DNA from: Aplectana chamaeleonis
Lineage: Eukaryota; Nematoda; Chromadorea; Rhabditida; Cosmocercidae
Assembly: GCA_029168955.1 (NCBI GenBank)
Contig: JAPDOI010001334.1
Span: forward strand, 10,001 to 74,000
Direction of reading: 5' to 3'
DNA: 64,000 bases
The position numbers were made by a program, and so were the translations under genes. The notes under the pieces were generated by a model. It was not told the origin of the DNA. It was given only the letters and a program-made list of their open reading frames with translations, and did no database searches. Shown piece after piece: positions 1 through 12,646 of the stretch. The first letter of the stretch is position 1, and each line of letters begins with the position of its first letter.

Positions 1-185
1 TGTGTGGTGTGTGTGTGTGGTGTGTGTGGTGTGTGTGTGGTGTGTGTGTAGTGGTGTGTGTGTAGCCGGTGTGTGGTGTGTGTGTGGTGTGTGTGTGTGT
101 GGTGTGTGTGATTGGTGTGTGTGTTATTGTTATTGGTGTGTTATTATTGTGTGTGTGGTGTGTGTGTGAGTGTGTGTGTGTGGGT
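1..185. repeat. (TG)n-rich microsatellite
   Basis: Almost pure TG/TGTGG simple repeat with a few ATT interruptions near position 125. It abuts the left arm of the palindrome that starts at about 190. No coding content is visible. Confidence 0.95.
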
Positions 186-189
186 GAGA

Positions 190-2338
190 TCCGGTTATTT
201 TCGGATAAAAATCGGATAATTATCGGATAATTTCGGATAGATATCGGATAATTTCTGATGAAAAACGGATAAATTGCGTCCGCCAAAAGTAACAGCCAGC
301 TCCGAACGCGGTCGCGTAGAGAAGGTCGCGCGAATTCGCAGTAGAGGCGCGCTATTGGCGGTTGCGGAATCGCTGATTAAGCATGTGTGAGGAATGGATT
401 TTTGACACTTCAATGCAGTGCATATTGAACAAATACAAATATTTCATGATGAAGGGGTCATAATATCACAAAATAACTGCACATAACACATGTGATAGGG
501 GGTATTTCGTGGAAAGTGGGGAGGCCTTATTTCGTTTTGCATGTGTCTCTTAGATGCAAGGAAAAACTTGCAATTAGCGGTATTAATTCCCTGAAAAGTT
601 TAGGTTCCTGCTAAAAGTAAAGATTTGGCATGGCAGTTTTTTCGAAAAATTAGAAATATACTCCAGTTAAAAGGGGAAGAGTAAAGAAAAAATGAAAAAA
701 AGATTTTGAAATATTCCTGGAGAACGATTTGGCGTAGAGATAATTCGGTTTTTTTTTTTTTGGGAAATGTAGTGAAATAGTTGAAAGTATGATTTGGCAG
801 TCGAGTTTGAACCAACTATTTACAAGAGTTGTGCAGAAACGAGAGAGATCGCATTGTATGAGCTTATCCGTAGAACATATCAAAGCAAAATCACGCGTGA
901 TAAGGCAAGCAGTAAAAGCTCGTTTGTTTTTTTTGTGAGCTGGAATGCCGCGATCTTCACGTATTAAAGAAGACAGCATACACGCTCCTGCAAGCATAGT
1001 CGAGATAACAGCATAGATAGGTCCGCACGGACCGTACTATGTCGTCAACGACGTTTGAAGAGCTGAAAACTGTCCATGATGACAATATTTGACAATGTTT
1101 GAGCAATCTTGCCTTCCACGCCCGCATTTTCACACCCCTTCGAGTAGCAGGATCAGAATTGATACTTGAGAAAACATGTGATAACATAGAATGATAGCAC
1201 TATAAAAAGGGAGTGCAGTAGAGAAAAAACTCGATTTACCTTAATATAACATGTTTGTGCACTGATAAAATCCTCCATTTCAAGAGGTCAGCCAAAGTAG
1301 AGCGGCATTCTCGAAAGTGGACGAGTCAATAGATATGCAGACATGTTATACTCAAAGTAAACCAAGCTATTTCTCTCGTGCACTCCCATTTGATAGTGCT
1401 ATCACTCTCAATTATCACACGTTTTCACAAGTATCGATTCTCATTCTGTTACTCGAAGGGGTGTGAAAATACGGGCGTGGAAGGCAAGATTGCTCAAACA
1501 TTGTCAAATATTGCCATCCTGAACAGTTTTCAGCGCCTCAAACGTCGTTGACGACATAGTACGGGCCGTGCGGACCTATCTATGCTGTTATCTCTACTAT
1601 GCTTGCGAGCGTGTATGCTGCCTTTAAGTAAAGTGAAATCAACTGTTTGTTCCATATCACGCGTGATTTTGCTTTGATATGTTCTAGGGATAAGCTTATC
1701 CAATGCGATCTCTCATTTTGCACAACTCTTATCAATAGTTGGTTCAAACTCGACTGCCAAATCATACTTTCAACTATTTCACTACATTTCCCAAAAACCG
1801 AATTATTCTACATAAATCGTTCTCAGGAATATTTCAAAACTTTTTTTCATTTTTCTTTACCTTCCCCTTTAACTGAGTATATTTCTAATTTTCGAAAAAA
1901 AAACTGCCATGCCAAATCTTTACTTTTGCCCAGGAACCTAAACTTTCAGGAATTAATACCGCTAATTGCAAGTTTTTCCCGCATCTAAGGACATGCAAAA
2001 ACGAAATAAGGCCTCCCCACTTCACAGAAATACCCCCTATCACATGTTATGCAGTTATTTTGTGATATTATGACCCCTTCATCATGGAAATATTTGTATT
2101 TGTTCAATATGCATGCATTGAAGTGTCAAAATCCATTCCTCACACATGCTTAATCAGCGATTCCGCAATCGCCAATAGCGCGCTCTACTGCGAAATTCGC
2201 GCGACCTCTACGCGACGCGTTCCACGAGCTGGCTGTTACGGCGGACGCAATTCTATCCGTTTTCATCCGGAAATTGGCAGCATCCGATATCTATCCGAAA
2301 TTATCCGATAATTATCGATTTTTATCCGAAAATAACCG
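190..2338. repeat. Large foldback: ~1.05 kb inverted repeat with ~80 bp loop
   Basis: Positions ~190-1258 are matched in reverse complement by ~1340-2338. For example, the left GGATAAAAATCGGATAATTA run near 205 reappears inverted near 2300, and the AATAAGGCCTCCCC segment is near 2005 with its complement near 525. Short ORFs in mirrored positions on opposite strands are shadows of the two arms. The arms differ by scattered substitutions and small indels, so this is not an exact assembly mirror. The outer ends are ATCCGATA-rich. It could be a foldback transposon or an inverted duplication; no transposase is present. Confidence 0.9.
964..1628. mobile_element. MITE-like element with GCAGCATACACGCTC ends, nested in the palindrome
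   Basis: The motif CAGCATACACGCTCCTGCAA at about 974 faces its inverted counterpart ending in GAGCGTGTATGCTGCC at about 1622. The same terminal motif recurs at 26486, 40589 and inverted at 43086, so it marks a dispersed terminal-inverted-repeat family. Here the similarity of the arms continues outside the element because it sits symmetrically in a bigger palindrome. No transposase is visible, so it is a non-autonomous element. The superfamily is not determined. Confidence 0.6.
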
Positions 2339-2560
2339 ATTTTTACCCGATCAGTATCCCGTTTTTTATCCGATTATCCGGTTTTCTCATCGGATCCTTC
2401 GATTTTCACTTTTTCCGGATATCGGATAATTCGCGTATCGTGTTTTTCGTTTGATCGGATTTCGGATCAATCCGAAATCGCCATTTTGACGTCGGATCCG
2501 GATTTCCGGATAATTATCCGATCGGATTATCCGACCAGTATATCCGAAACCGACTCCGTC
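2339..2560. repeat. ATCCG-rich simple-sequence tract
   Basis: Irregular reiteration of TATCCGATT/ATCCGAAA-type words next to the right palindrome arm. The same words form the arm ends at 195-260 and 2290-2340. No regular period and no gene. Confidence 0.6.
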
Positions 2561-2574
2561 GGATGGAATGTATA

Positions 2575-3010
2575 CTGCACGCGTTCCACGATGTCCTGCA
2601 AACTCCTACTGAGGTCCTGCATACATTGTTATACGGCGTCCTGCACACCCTACTAAGGTCCTGCACGTTCCATGAGTCCTGCACACACCCCTACCGAAAG
2701 TGTCCTGCTGTAGTTCAATGACGTCCTGCATACTCCCTACTGCGGCCTCGCCATAGTCAACCGAAACTTCAGCACAACTTCCCAGCTTACACCCTACAAG
2801 CCTTCTTATTGATGGTGCGCATTTAACGATTGCGCGCTGCGCTCCAAAGAACATCCCTCCCGCACAGCGTCCTCTTCCGAGCCGGACGTTTAAAATGCAC
2901 CACCCTAGAGAACAAGGTGTGTTTTATATGGAGTCTAAGAAAGCAATGACTGATAACGAAAAACCCTTCATTTTCATAAACTAATCTTGAGAGGCCTGTT
3001 TCCAACATTT
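2575..3010. repeat. Decayed copy of the TCCTGCACAC minisatellite plus its unique tail
   Basis: 2575-2750 holds four or five degenerate copies of GTCCTGCACACTCCTACTGA. It is followed at ~2750-3010 by a unique tail containing TATGGAGTCTAAGAAA and TTTTCATAAACTAATCTTGA. The same array-then-tail order occurs at 15780-16760, so the two are copies of one element. This copy is shorter and more diverged. Further degenerate units appear at 3120-3190. No protein is supported. Confidence 0.75.
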
Positions 3011-3469
3011 GCTCACCTTATTTCTATCCTATGAGGCAACCAACGATTCAACAGTGTAGGTTGATAATTAGTTTTTATAATTTTTCATGCTAGAGACCAT
3101 TTGTGACGTGTTTTGACTCCAGGTTCTGCACAAATTATGCGACACGTTCCCGCAAATCTCTACTGAGGTCCTGCACATGTCCCAAGTAAATCTTGGGTGG
3201 CCCCACCACCGACTGGAGGAAGAAATGCCGGACAGCACCAATTGCCAACATAGCCGTCAATAATGCGTTGTGGTGCGTGGTATGCACTTGCACGCACACC
3301 GCTCCCAGCTACGCCTATATTGTAATTCACGACCCCTGACTCAATTCAAGACTAACTGATCGCAATTCATTAATGAGAATGAAAATTTTAATAGCATTGA
3401 GGATTTCGGCTGTTATCCGACTGAATTTCGAGGTCGAAACTCTCCTAAAAATCGCATTTCTAACCCTAT

Positions 3470-5095
3470 TTGGACGGTGCTTAGGGAGGAAATCCCCTGC
3501 GTGGGACTAAATCTGTCGTGTATCGGGTACTTCGGGGTGGAAATCAGTTTGAACCCCTATTAAGGACGGTGCAGCCTGCATGGCTGCATGCCGTCGCTTA
3601 GGAGGAAATCCCCTGCGTGGGACTAAATCTGCCGTGTATCGCTGGTACTTCGGGGGTGGAAATCGAGTTTGAACCTATTAGGACGGTGCAGCCTGCGGCT
3701 GCCTTTACCGTCGCTTAGGGAGGAAATCCCCTGCGTTGGACTAAATCTGTCGTGTATCGGGTACTTCGGGGTGGAAATCAGTTTGAACCTATTAAGACGG
3801 TGCAGCCTGCGGCTGCACCGTCGCTTAGAGAGAAATCCCCTGCGTAGAGGCTAAATCTGACGTGTATCGGGTATTTCAGGTGGAAATCAGTTTGAACCCT
3901 ATTAAGGACGGTGCAGCCTGCGGCTGCACCGTCGCTAGGAGGAAATCCCCTGCGTGGAGGCTAAATCTGTCGTGTATCGGGTGCTTCGGGGGGGTGGAAA
4001 TCCAGTTTGAACCATATTAGGACGCTGCGTGGGACTAAATCTGTCGATGTATCGGGTACTTCGGGGTGGAAATCAGTTTGAACCCTATTAGGACGGTGCA
4101 GCCTGCGGCTGCACCATCGCTTAGGGGAGGAAATCCCTGCACGTGGAGGCTAAATCTGTCGTGCATCCCGGGTATTTCGGGGTGGAAATCAGTTTGAACC
4201 CCATTGGGACCCAGAGTGCACAAAGCCTGCGGCTGCAAGTCGCAGAAAGGAGGAAATCCCCTGCGTGGAGGCAAAATCTGTCGTGTATCGGGTACTTCGG
4301 GGTGGAAATCAGTTTGAACCCTATTAGGACGGTGCAGCCTGCGGCTGCTCAAATCGCTTAGGAGGAAATCCCCTGCGTGTGGGACTAAATCTGTCGTGTA
4401 TCAGGGTACTTCGGGGTGGAAATCAGTTTGAAGCCTATTAAGACGGTGCACCGCAGCCTGCGGCTGCACCTGCCGTCGCTTAGAAGGAAGGAAATCCCCT
4501 GCGTAGAGGCTAAATCTGTCGTGTATCGGGTATTTCGGGGGTGAAAATCAGTTTGAACCCCTATTGGGACAGTTGCAGCCTGCGGCTACTGCCGTCTAGG
4601 AGGAAATCCCCTGCGTAGAGGCTAAATCTGTCGTGTATCGGGTATTTCGGGGTGGAAATCAGTTTGAACCCTATTAAGGACGCTGCGTGGGACTAAATCT
4701 GTCGTGTATCGGGTACTTCAGGGGTGGAAATCAGTTTGAACCCTATTGGGACGGTGCAGCCTGCCCGGATGCACTCAAATCGCTTAGGGAGAAATCCCTT
4801 GCGTGGGACTAAATCTGTCGTGTATCCTGGGTATTTCGGGGGTGGAAATCAGTTTGAACCCTATTGGGACGGTGAAGCCTGCGGCTGCAAGTCACAGCTT
4901 AGGAGGAAATCCCCTGCGTGGAGGCTAAATCTGTCTCGTGCATCGGGTATTTCAGGGGTGGTGAAATCAGTTTGAACCCATTAGGACGGTGCAGCCTGCG
5001 GCTGCACCACCGTCGCTTAGAAGAGGAAATTCCTGCGTGGAGCCAAAATCTGTCGTATATCGGGTATTCCGGGGGTAGAAATCCGTTCTACTCTA
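3470..5095. repeat. Tandem array, ~113 bp unit, about 15 copies
   Basis: The segment AAATCTGTCGTGTATCGGGT recurs near 3508, 3624, 3741, 3851, 3962, 4037, 4150, 4273, 4387, 4511, 4623, 4698, 4811, 4924 and 5045. Each full unit carries the hairpin GTGCAGCCTGCGGCTGCAC followed by GAGGAAATCCCCTGCGTG. Two units (starting near 4026 and 4684) are ~75 bp because the same internal segment, including the hairpin, is missing. Units differ mostly by one- or two-base indels in G and C runs. Small ORFs in it shift frame from copy to copy, so it is non-coding. Confidence 0.95.
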
Positions 5096-6093
5096 TTTGC
5101 TTCAACGGAGGAGATCCCTGGGTGACGGCCTATTCTTCAAGCCAAAACTACAGAAACTGTTACAAGGCATAAGCCATTCATTACTAGTTTCTGCTACTTC
5201 CTTTTTTCACGTTTCATATATTTTAGAATTCTCTCTTAGTCCTTATGTTGATCATTCTCTCACATCTTCCTTTAGTAGCGTATCAAATGCACATCTACCT
5301 CACAAATAGCGTTTCCGCTATGAATTCGTGGTTCTCCCATGTGATTTGTGGTGGAATAAATAACTTAGGCGTAACATCTGCAGGGTGTGTTGATGCCAGT
5401 CACACCACCAAACACTGCATTTGACGCCTGTGTTGGCAATCGGTGCCGTCCGGCATTTCGCGTTTTCACCCACCACGTCTAGGATAGACCCAGGGACAGC
5501 GGCTCTATCCAAACTTCACCGGTTCATGCTGATGTGGCTCGTCTGCGCCGTCCCATATGTCTGATCCGGAACAAGAACGATAGTAAAAGCATCGTACGCG
5601 CAGAAAACCGTATATTATTTTTTCATGTTTTTGCGTAGCTTGGCCCCTCTAGTGAACGAAAATGTTGAAGGGGTCCATGAAAAACCATCATTTGTAAAGA
5701 AAAGTCGATCGGAACACATTGTAAATACGAATTTGAATTTCGCGCCAAAATCATTTTCGGAGTTTTTCTGCATGTGGAGTTCGTGCCGTAACTATTTTTC
5801 CTGTTGTCTTACGGTCGCACCAACATTCTAGGAAAAGTGCTAGATGACTGGTGCGTATTGGTGGTGGATATTAATCTTTGACGCCTTCCAAACTCATCGT
5901 CCAACGTTTTTGATGCGCCAAAGTTTACCAGTGTGGTCTACCGGGCTCAATCATGAAATTGAGCCTGAAAAAATGGAAATTGATTTCCAGCGCGAACGAT
6001 AGTTAAGTGCGTCAGAAGAGGACTACCATAATCTCAGGAATGATGTTATTCGGCTCTCGTAGACAAGTTTGATGATACCCAATTGATCAATGA
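5096..6093. other. Unassigned spacer, no gene recognised
   Basis: About 1 kb of mixed-composition sequence between the 113 bp array and the Helitron stack. The ORFs here are under 75 codons and have no recognisable domain. No clear inverted or direct repeat was seen. Confidence 0.5.
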
Positions 6094-6239
6094 TCCTACT
6101 TATCCTACTATATATATTTTGGTAAATTTGTGTGTGCGTGTGTGTGTTTATGTATGTGGGCGTTTCTCTGTGTGTTTGTTTGACCGTTTATTCGGCTTGA
6201 CTTTCAAGACGGAGCTACCTTACGGGTACGGGCTCAAGA

Positions 6240-9200
6240 GCGCGCAGAACGCCGTAGAAAGTGTGCCCGGGACCCAAGTGGGAGTGCGCAGGACGCCGTA
6301 TAATGTGTGCGGGACCCAAGTGGGAGTGCGCAGGACGCCGTATAAAGTGTGCGGGACCCAAGTGGAAGTGCGTAATGAGACGCCGTAGAAATGTGCGGGA
6401 CCCAAGGTAGAGAATGCGCCGGACGCCGTAGAAAGTGTGCGGAACCTTAGGTAGAGGGCGCCGGACGACGTAGAAAGTGTGCGGGACCCAAGGTAGAGTG
6501 CGCCGGACGCCGTAGAAAGTGTGCGGGACCCAAGTGGGAGGGCGCCGGACGCCGTAGAAAGTGTGCGGGACCCGAGTGAGAGTGCGCCGGACGCCGTAGA
6601 AAGTGTGCGGGACCCGAGTGAGAGTGCGCCGGACGCCGTAGAAAGTGTGCGGGACCCGAGTGAGAGTGCGCCGGACGCCGTAGAAAGTGTGCGGGACCCG
6701 AGTGAGAGTGCGCTGGACGCCGTAGAAAGTGTGCGGGACCCAAGTGGGAGTGCGCAGGACGCCGTATAAAGTGTGCGGGACCCAAGTGGGAGTGCGCTGA
6801 ACGCCGTAGGAAGTGTGCGGGACCCAAGTGGGAGTGCAGAGGACGCCGAAAAAAGTGTGCGGGACCCAAGGTAGAATGCGCCGGACGCCGTAGAAGGTGT
6901 GCGGGACCTTGGGGTAGAGGAGGAGCGGGACGCCGTATAATGTGTGCGGGACCCAAGTCGGGGAGAGGGCGCCGGACGCCGTAGAAAGTGTGTGCGGGAC
7001 CCGAGTGAGAGTGCGCCGGACGCCGTAGAAAGTGTGCGGGACCCGAGTGAGAGTGCGCCGGACGCCGTAGAAAGTGTGCGGGACCCAAGTGGGTAAAGGT
7101 GCGCAAGACGCCGAAAGAATGTGTGCGGGACCCAAGTCCCGGAGTGCGCAGGACGCCGAAAAAGTGTGCCGGGACCCAGAAGTGGGGGAGTGCGCAGGAC
7201 GCCGAAGAAAGTGTGTGCGGGACCCAAGTGGAAGTGCATGTAGGACGCCGTAGAAATGTGCGGGACCCAAGTGGAAGTGCGCAGGACGCCGTAGAAAGTT
7301 TGCGGGACCCAAGTGGAAGTGCGTAGGACGCCGAAGAAGGTGTGTGCGGGACCCAAGTGGGAGGCGCGCCGGACGCCGTAGAAATGTGCGGGAGCCGAGG
7401 TGAGGGAGTGCGCAGGACGCCGTAGAAAGTGTGCGGGACCAAGGTAGGGCGCCGGACGCCGTAGAGAAAGTCAATGCGGTACCCAAAGGTAGAGGTGCGC
7501 CGGACGCCGTAGAAGGTGTATGGGACCCAGAAGTGGAAGTGCGTGGGACGCCGTAGAAAGTGTGCGGGACCCAAATGGAAGAGTGTGGGACGCCGTAGAA
7601 AGTGTGCGGGACCCAAGTGGGAGTGCGCAGGACGCGCCGTATAATGTGTGCGGGACCCAGAGTGGGAGGGCGCAGGACGCCGAAAGAAAGTGTGCGGGAC
7701 CCAGAGAGTGGAGAGTGCGTAGGACGCCGTGAGAAATGTGCGGGACCCAAGGGTAGAATGCGCCGGACGCCGTAGAAAGTGTGTGCGGAACCTTAGGTAG
7801 AGGGCGCCGGACGACGTAGAAAGTGTGCGGGACCCAAGGTAGAGAGTGCGCCGGACGCCGTAAGAAAAGTGTGTGCGGGACCCGAAGTGGGAGGGCGCCG
7901 GACGCCGTAGAAAGTGTGCGGGACCCGAGGTGAAGAGTGCGCCGGACGCCGTAGAAAGTGTGCGGGACCCAGAGTGAGAGGTGCGCCGGACGCCGTAGAG
8001 AAGTGATGTGCGGGACCGAGTGAGGGAGTGCGCCGGACGCCGTAGAAAGTGTGCGGGACCCGAGTGAGAGTGCGCTGGACGCCGTAGAAAGTGTGCCGGG
8101 ACCCAAGTGGGGGAGTGCGCAGGACGCCGTATAAAGTGTGCGGGACCCAAGTGGGAGTGCGCTGAACGCCGGTAGGAGGTGTGTGCCGGGACCCAGAAGT
8201 GGGAGTGCAGAGGACCCGCCGAAAATGTGTGTGCGGGACCCAAGGTAAGAATGCGCCGGACGCCGTAAAAGGTGTGTGCCCGGGACCTTGGGTAGGGCGC
8301 AGGACGCCGTATAATGTGTGCGGGACCCAAGAGTGGGAGGGCGCCGGACGCCGTAGAAAGGTGTGCGGGACCCGAGTGAGAGTGCGCCGGACGCCGTAAA
8401 TGAAAGTGTGCGGGACCCAGAGTGAGAGAGTGCGCCGGACGCCGTAGAAAGTGTGCGGGACCCAGAGTGGGAGTGCGCAAGACGCCGAAGAATGTGTGCG
8501 GGACCCAAGTCGGAGTGCGCAAGGACGCCGAAAAAAAGTGTTGCCGGGACCCAAGTGGGAGGTGCGCAGGACGCGCCGAAGAAAGTGTGCGGGACCCAGA
8601 GTGGAAGTGCGTAGGACGCCGTAGAAATGTGCACGGGACCCAAGTGGAAGTGCGCAGGACGCCGTAAGAAAGGATTTGCGGGATTCCCCGAAGTGGAAGT
8701 GCGTAGGACGCCGAAGAAAGTGTGCGGGACCCAAGTGGGAGGGCGCCGGACGCCCGTAGAAATGTGCGGGGAGCCGAGTGAGAGTGCGCAGGACGCCGTA
8801 GAAAGTGTGCGGGACCAAGGTAGAGGGCGCCGGACGCCGTAGAAAGTGTGTGCGGTACCCAAGGTAGAGAGTGCGCCGGACGCCGTAGAAAGTGTATGGG
8901 ACCCAAGAGTGGAAGTGCGTGGGACGCCGTAGAAAGTGTGCGGGACCCAAATGGAAGAGTGTGGGACATGCCGTAGAAAGTGTGCGGGACCCAAGTGGGA
9001 GTGCGCAGGACGCCGTATAATGTGTGCGGGACCCAAGTGGGAGGGCGCAGGACGCCGAAAAGAAAGTGTGCGGGACCCAGAAGTGGAGGTGCGTAGGACG
9101 CCATAGATAGTGTGCGGAACCCAAGGTAGAGTGCGCCGGACACTGTAGAAAGTGTGCGGGACCCACGTGGAAGTGCGTAGGACGCCGAAGAAAGTGTGCG

Positions 9201-9620
9201 GGACCCAAGTGGGGGTGCGCAGGACGCCGAAGAAAGTGTGCGGGACCCTAGGTAGAGTGAGCCGGACGCCGTAGAAAAGTGTGTGGGACCCAAGGTAGGG
9301 TGCGCCGGACACCGTAGAAAGTGTGCGGGACCCAAGTGGAAGTGCGCAGGACGCCGTAGAAAGTGTGCGGGACCCGAGTGAGAGTGCTCCGGACGCCGTA
9401 GAAAGTGTGCGGAACCCGAGTGAGAGTGCGCCGGCAGCCGTAGAAAGTGTGCGGGAACCAAGTGCGGAGAGCGCCGGTCGCCGTAGAAAGTGTGCGGGAC
9501 CCAAGTGGGAGTGCGAGGGGCGCCGCATAAAATGTGTGAGACCCGAGGGGATCGCGCCGTAGGAAGTGTGTGAGACCCAAAAGGAAGCGTTGGACGCCGC
9601 AGAAAACGTGTGAGACTCAA
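6240..9620. repeat. 42 bp minisatellite of Helitron A (~80 units)
   Basis: Unit consensus contains GTGTGCGGGACCCAAGTGGG and GCGCCGGACGCCGTAGAAA, with period 42. Because 42 is 14 codons, several frames stay open for hundreds of codons on both strands (products such as repeated VRDPSESAPDAVES). There is no unique start, domain or codon bias, so I do not call them genes. Units from ~6390 to 7737 are repeated in the same variant order from ~7738 to 9100. The stretch from about 6900 to 9100 contains many one- to four-base indels absent from arrays B and D. Confidence 0.95.
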
Positions 9621-10107
9621 GAGAGAGAGCGCATTACTTCAGAATCACTATGTGCGTCTAAAAGAGAGCGTACACCACTCCTTTCTTCAGGTCCCCTACC
9701 CTTCACCACTCAATTCAACTGCTTAGCTGTTTATATGCACTAACTTTTCTGAATCGGGTTTATATACGATGAAAATAAGAGTTAATCAAAATCTGCATCC
9801 ATGAAACACAAACATCATTCTACTTCATTTGACGATAAAAGTAGCAGGGGGTCGGTTGATCATGAAAACGTTTAGTAAATTCCAAACGGCGGTTGTCCTT
9901 ATCATGACAAAAATTAGGATAAATCAGAGGCCAGTTCAGAATCTTATAATACGGAAGAACGACCGGTGTGTCACGGTACAGATAAGGAGGTAAACGGGCG
10001 TAGCAAGGTTTGGAATGGTTTGTGATTTCCCATGGTTTAAGTGTTGCCGCCTAAACCTCCTTATGGGCCGGCGCAGGAAGAAAGAAAGCACCGAGTTATT
10101 TGCCTTA
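9621..10107 (+). other. Helitron A 3' unique segment
   Basis: Unique, AT-richer segment after the array (contains TTATATGCACTAACTTTTCT and TTTGTGATTTCCCATGGTTT). It is nearly identical to 12076-12560 in copy B and to the inverted 31180-31650 in copy D, and diverged in copy C (14850-15330). No ORF of interest. Confidence 0.85.
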
Positions 10108-12646
10108 TCCTACTATATATATTTTGGTAAATTTGTGTGTGCGTGTGTGTGTTTATGTATGTGTGCGTTTCTCTGTGTGTTTGTTTGACCGTTTATTCGG
10201 CTTGACTTTCAAGACGGGCTACCTTACGGGTACGGGCTCAAGAGCGCGCAGAACGCCGTAGAAAGTGTGCGGGACCCAAGTGGGAGTGCGCAGGACGCCG
10301 TATAATGTGTGCGGGACCCAAGTGGGAGTGCGCAGGACGCCGTATAAAGTGTGCGGGACCCAAGTGGAAGTGCGTAGGACGCCGTAGAAATGTGCGGGAC
10401 CCAAGGTAGAATGCGCCGGACGCCGTATAAAGTGTGCGGGACCTTAGGTGGAGGGCGCCGGACGACGTAGAAAGTGTGCGGGACCCAAGGTAGAGTGCGC
10501 CGGACGCCGTAGAAAGTGTGCGGGACCCAAGTGGGAGGGCGCCGGACGCCGTGAAAGTGTGCGGGACCCGAGTGAGAGTGCGCCGGACGCCGTAGAAAGT
10601 GTGCGGGACCCGAGTGAGAGTGCGCCGGACTCCGTATAAAGTGGGCGGGACCCGAGTGAGAGGGCGCCGGACGCCGTAGAAAGTGTGCGGGACCCGAGTG
10701 AGAGTGCGCTGGACGCCGTAGAAAGTGTGCGGGACCCAAGTGGGAGTGCAGAGGACGCCGAAAAAAGTGTGCGGGACCCAAGGTAGAATGCGCCGGACGC
10801 CGTAGAAGGTGTGCGGGACCTTAGGTAGAGGGCGCAGGACGCCGTATAATGTGTGCGGGACCCAAGTGGGAGGGCGCCGGACGCCGTAGAAAGTGTGCGG
10901 GACCCGAGTGAGAGTGCGCCGGACGCCGTAGAAAGTGTGCGGGACCCAAGTGGGAGTGCGCAAGACGCCGAAGAATGTGTGCGGGACCCAAGTGGGAGTG
11001 CGCAGGACGCCGAAAAAAGTGTGCGGGACCCAAGTGGGAGTGCGCAGGACGCCGAAGAAAGTGTGCGGGACCCAAGTGGAAGTGCGTAGGACGCCGTAGA
11101 AATGTGCGGGACCCAAGTGGAAGTGCGCAGGACGCCGTAGAAAGTTTGCGGGACCCAAGTGGAAGTGCGTAGGACGCCGAAGAAAGTGTGCGGGACCCAA
11201 GTGGGAGGGCGCCGGACGCCGTAGAAATGTGCGGGACCCGAGTGAGAGTGCGCAGGACGCCGTAGAAAGTGTGCGGGACCAAGGTAGAGGGCGCCGGACG
11301 CCGTAGAAAGTGTGCGGGACCCAAGGTAGAGTGCGCCGGACGCCGTAGAAAGTGTATGGGACCCAAGTGGAAGTGCGTAGGACGCCGTAGAAAGTGTGCG
11401 GGACCCAAATGGAAGTGTGTAGGACGCCGTAGAAAGTGTGCGGGACCCAAGTGGGAGTGCGCAGGACGCCGTATAATGTGTGCGGGACCCAAGTGGGAGG
11501 GCGCAGGACGCCGAAGAAAGTGTGCGGGACCCAAGTGGAGGTGCGTAGGACGCCGTAGAAAGTGTGCGGGACCCTAGGTAGAGTGCGCCGGACACTGTAG
11601 AAAGTGTGCGGGACCCACGTGGAAGTGCGTAGGACGCCGAAGAAAGTGTGCGGGACCCAAGTGGGGGTGCGCAGGACGCCGAAGAAAGTGTGCGGGACCC
11701 TAGGTAGAGTGAGCCGGACGCCGTAGAAAAGTGTGTGGGACCCAAGGTAGGGTGCGCCGGACACCGTAGAAAGTGTGCGGGACCCAAGTGGAAGTGCGCA
11801 GGACGCCGTAGAAAGTGTGCGGGACCCGAGTGAGAGTGCTCCGCACGCCGTAGAAAGTGTGCGGAACCCGAGTGAGAGTGCGCCGGCAGCCGTAGAAAGT
11901 GTGCGGGAGCAAGTGCGGAGAGCGCCGGTCGCCGTAGAAAGTGTGCGGGACCCAAGTGGGAGTGCGAGGGGCGCCGCATAAAATGTGTGAGACCCGAGGG
12001 GATCGCGCCGTAGGAAGTGTGTGAGACCCAAAAGGAAGCGTTGGACGCCGCAGAAAACGTGTGAGACTCAAGAGAGAGAGCGCATTACTTCAGAATCACT
12101 ATGTGCGTCTAAAAGAGAGCGTACACCACTCCTTTCTTCAGGTCCCCTACCCTTCACCACTCAATTCAACTGCTTAGCTGTTTATATGCACTAACTTTTC
12201 TGAATCGGGTTTATATACGATGAAAATAAGAGTTAATCAAAATCTGCATCCATGAAACACAAACATCATTCTACTTCATTTGGCGATAAAAGTAGCAGGG
12301 GGTCGGTTGATCATGAAAACGTTTAGTAAATTCCAAACGGCGGTTGTCCTTATCATGACAAAAATTAGGATAAATCAGAGGCCAGTTCAGAATCTTATAA
12401 AACGGAAGAACGACCGGTGTGTCACGGTACAGATAAGGAGGTAAACGGGCGTAGCAAGGTTTGGAATGGTTTGTGATTTCCCATGGTTTAAGTGTTGCCG
12501 CCTAAACCACCTTATGGGCCGGCGCAGGAAGAAAGAAAGCACCGAGTTATTTGCCTTATACCCAATATGCCGGCGAAGCCGGCAAATGGGCCGGCGCAGC
12601 CGGGTCCCAGCGGCAGAGGCCGGCGTCAGCCGGCCGACGCCGCTGG
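10108..12646 (+). mobile_element. Helitron B (2.54 kb, uninterrupted, non-autonomous)
   Basis: Uninterrupted copy: TCCTACTATATATATTTTGG at 10108, TG-rich segment, 42 bp array (10245-12075), unique segment 12076-12540, and GC-rich 3' hairpins ending in CTGG at 12646. It is flanked by A on the left and T on the right, as expected for Helitrons. The order of array variants at the right end matches copies A and D almost base for base, indicating recent spread of one master copy. No Rep/helicase ORF is present, so mobilisation would need an autonomous partner elsewhere. Confidence 0.92.
10245..12075. repeat. 42 bp minisatellite of Helitron B (~44 units)
   Basis: Same 42 bp unit as in Helitron A but clean in phase, so three minus-strand frames stay open for 200-600 codons. 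The open frames arise from a period divisible by three and the rarity of stop words in the unit. The same variants occur in the same order as in arrays A and D. Confidence 0.95.

Noticed and set aside
3470..5095. tRNA-like or rRNA-like repeat units because of the conserved GCAGCC...GGCTGC hairpin
   Set aside because: No cloverleaf, no internal promoter boxes and strong unit-to-unit indels; it is a satellite.
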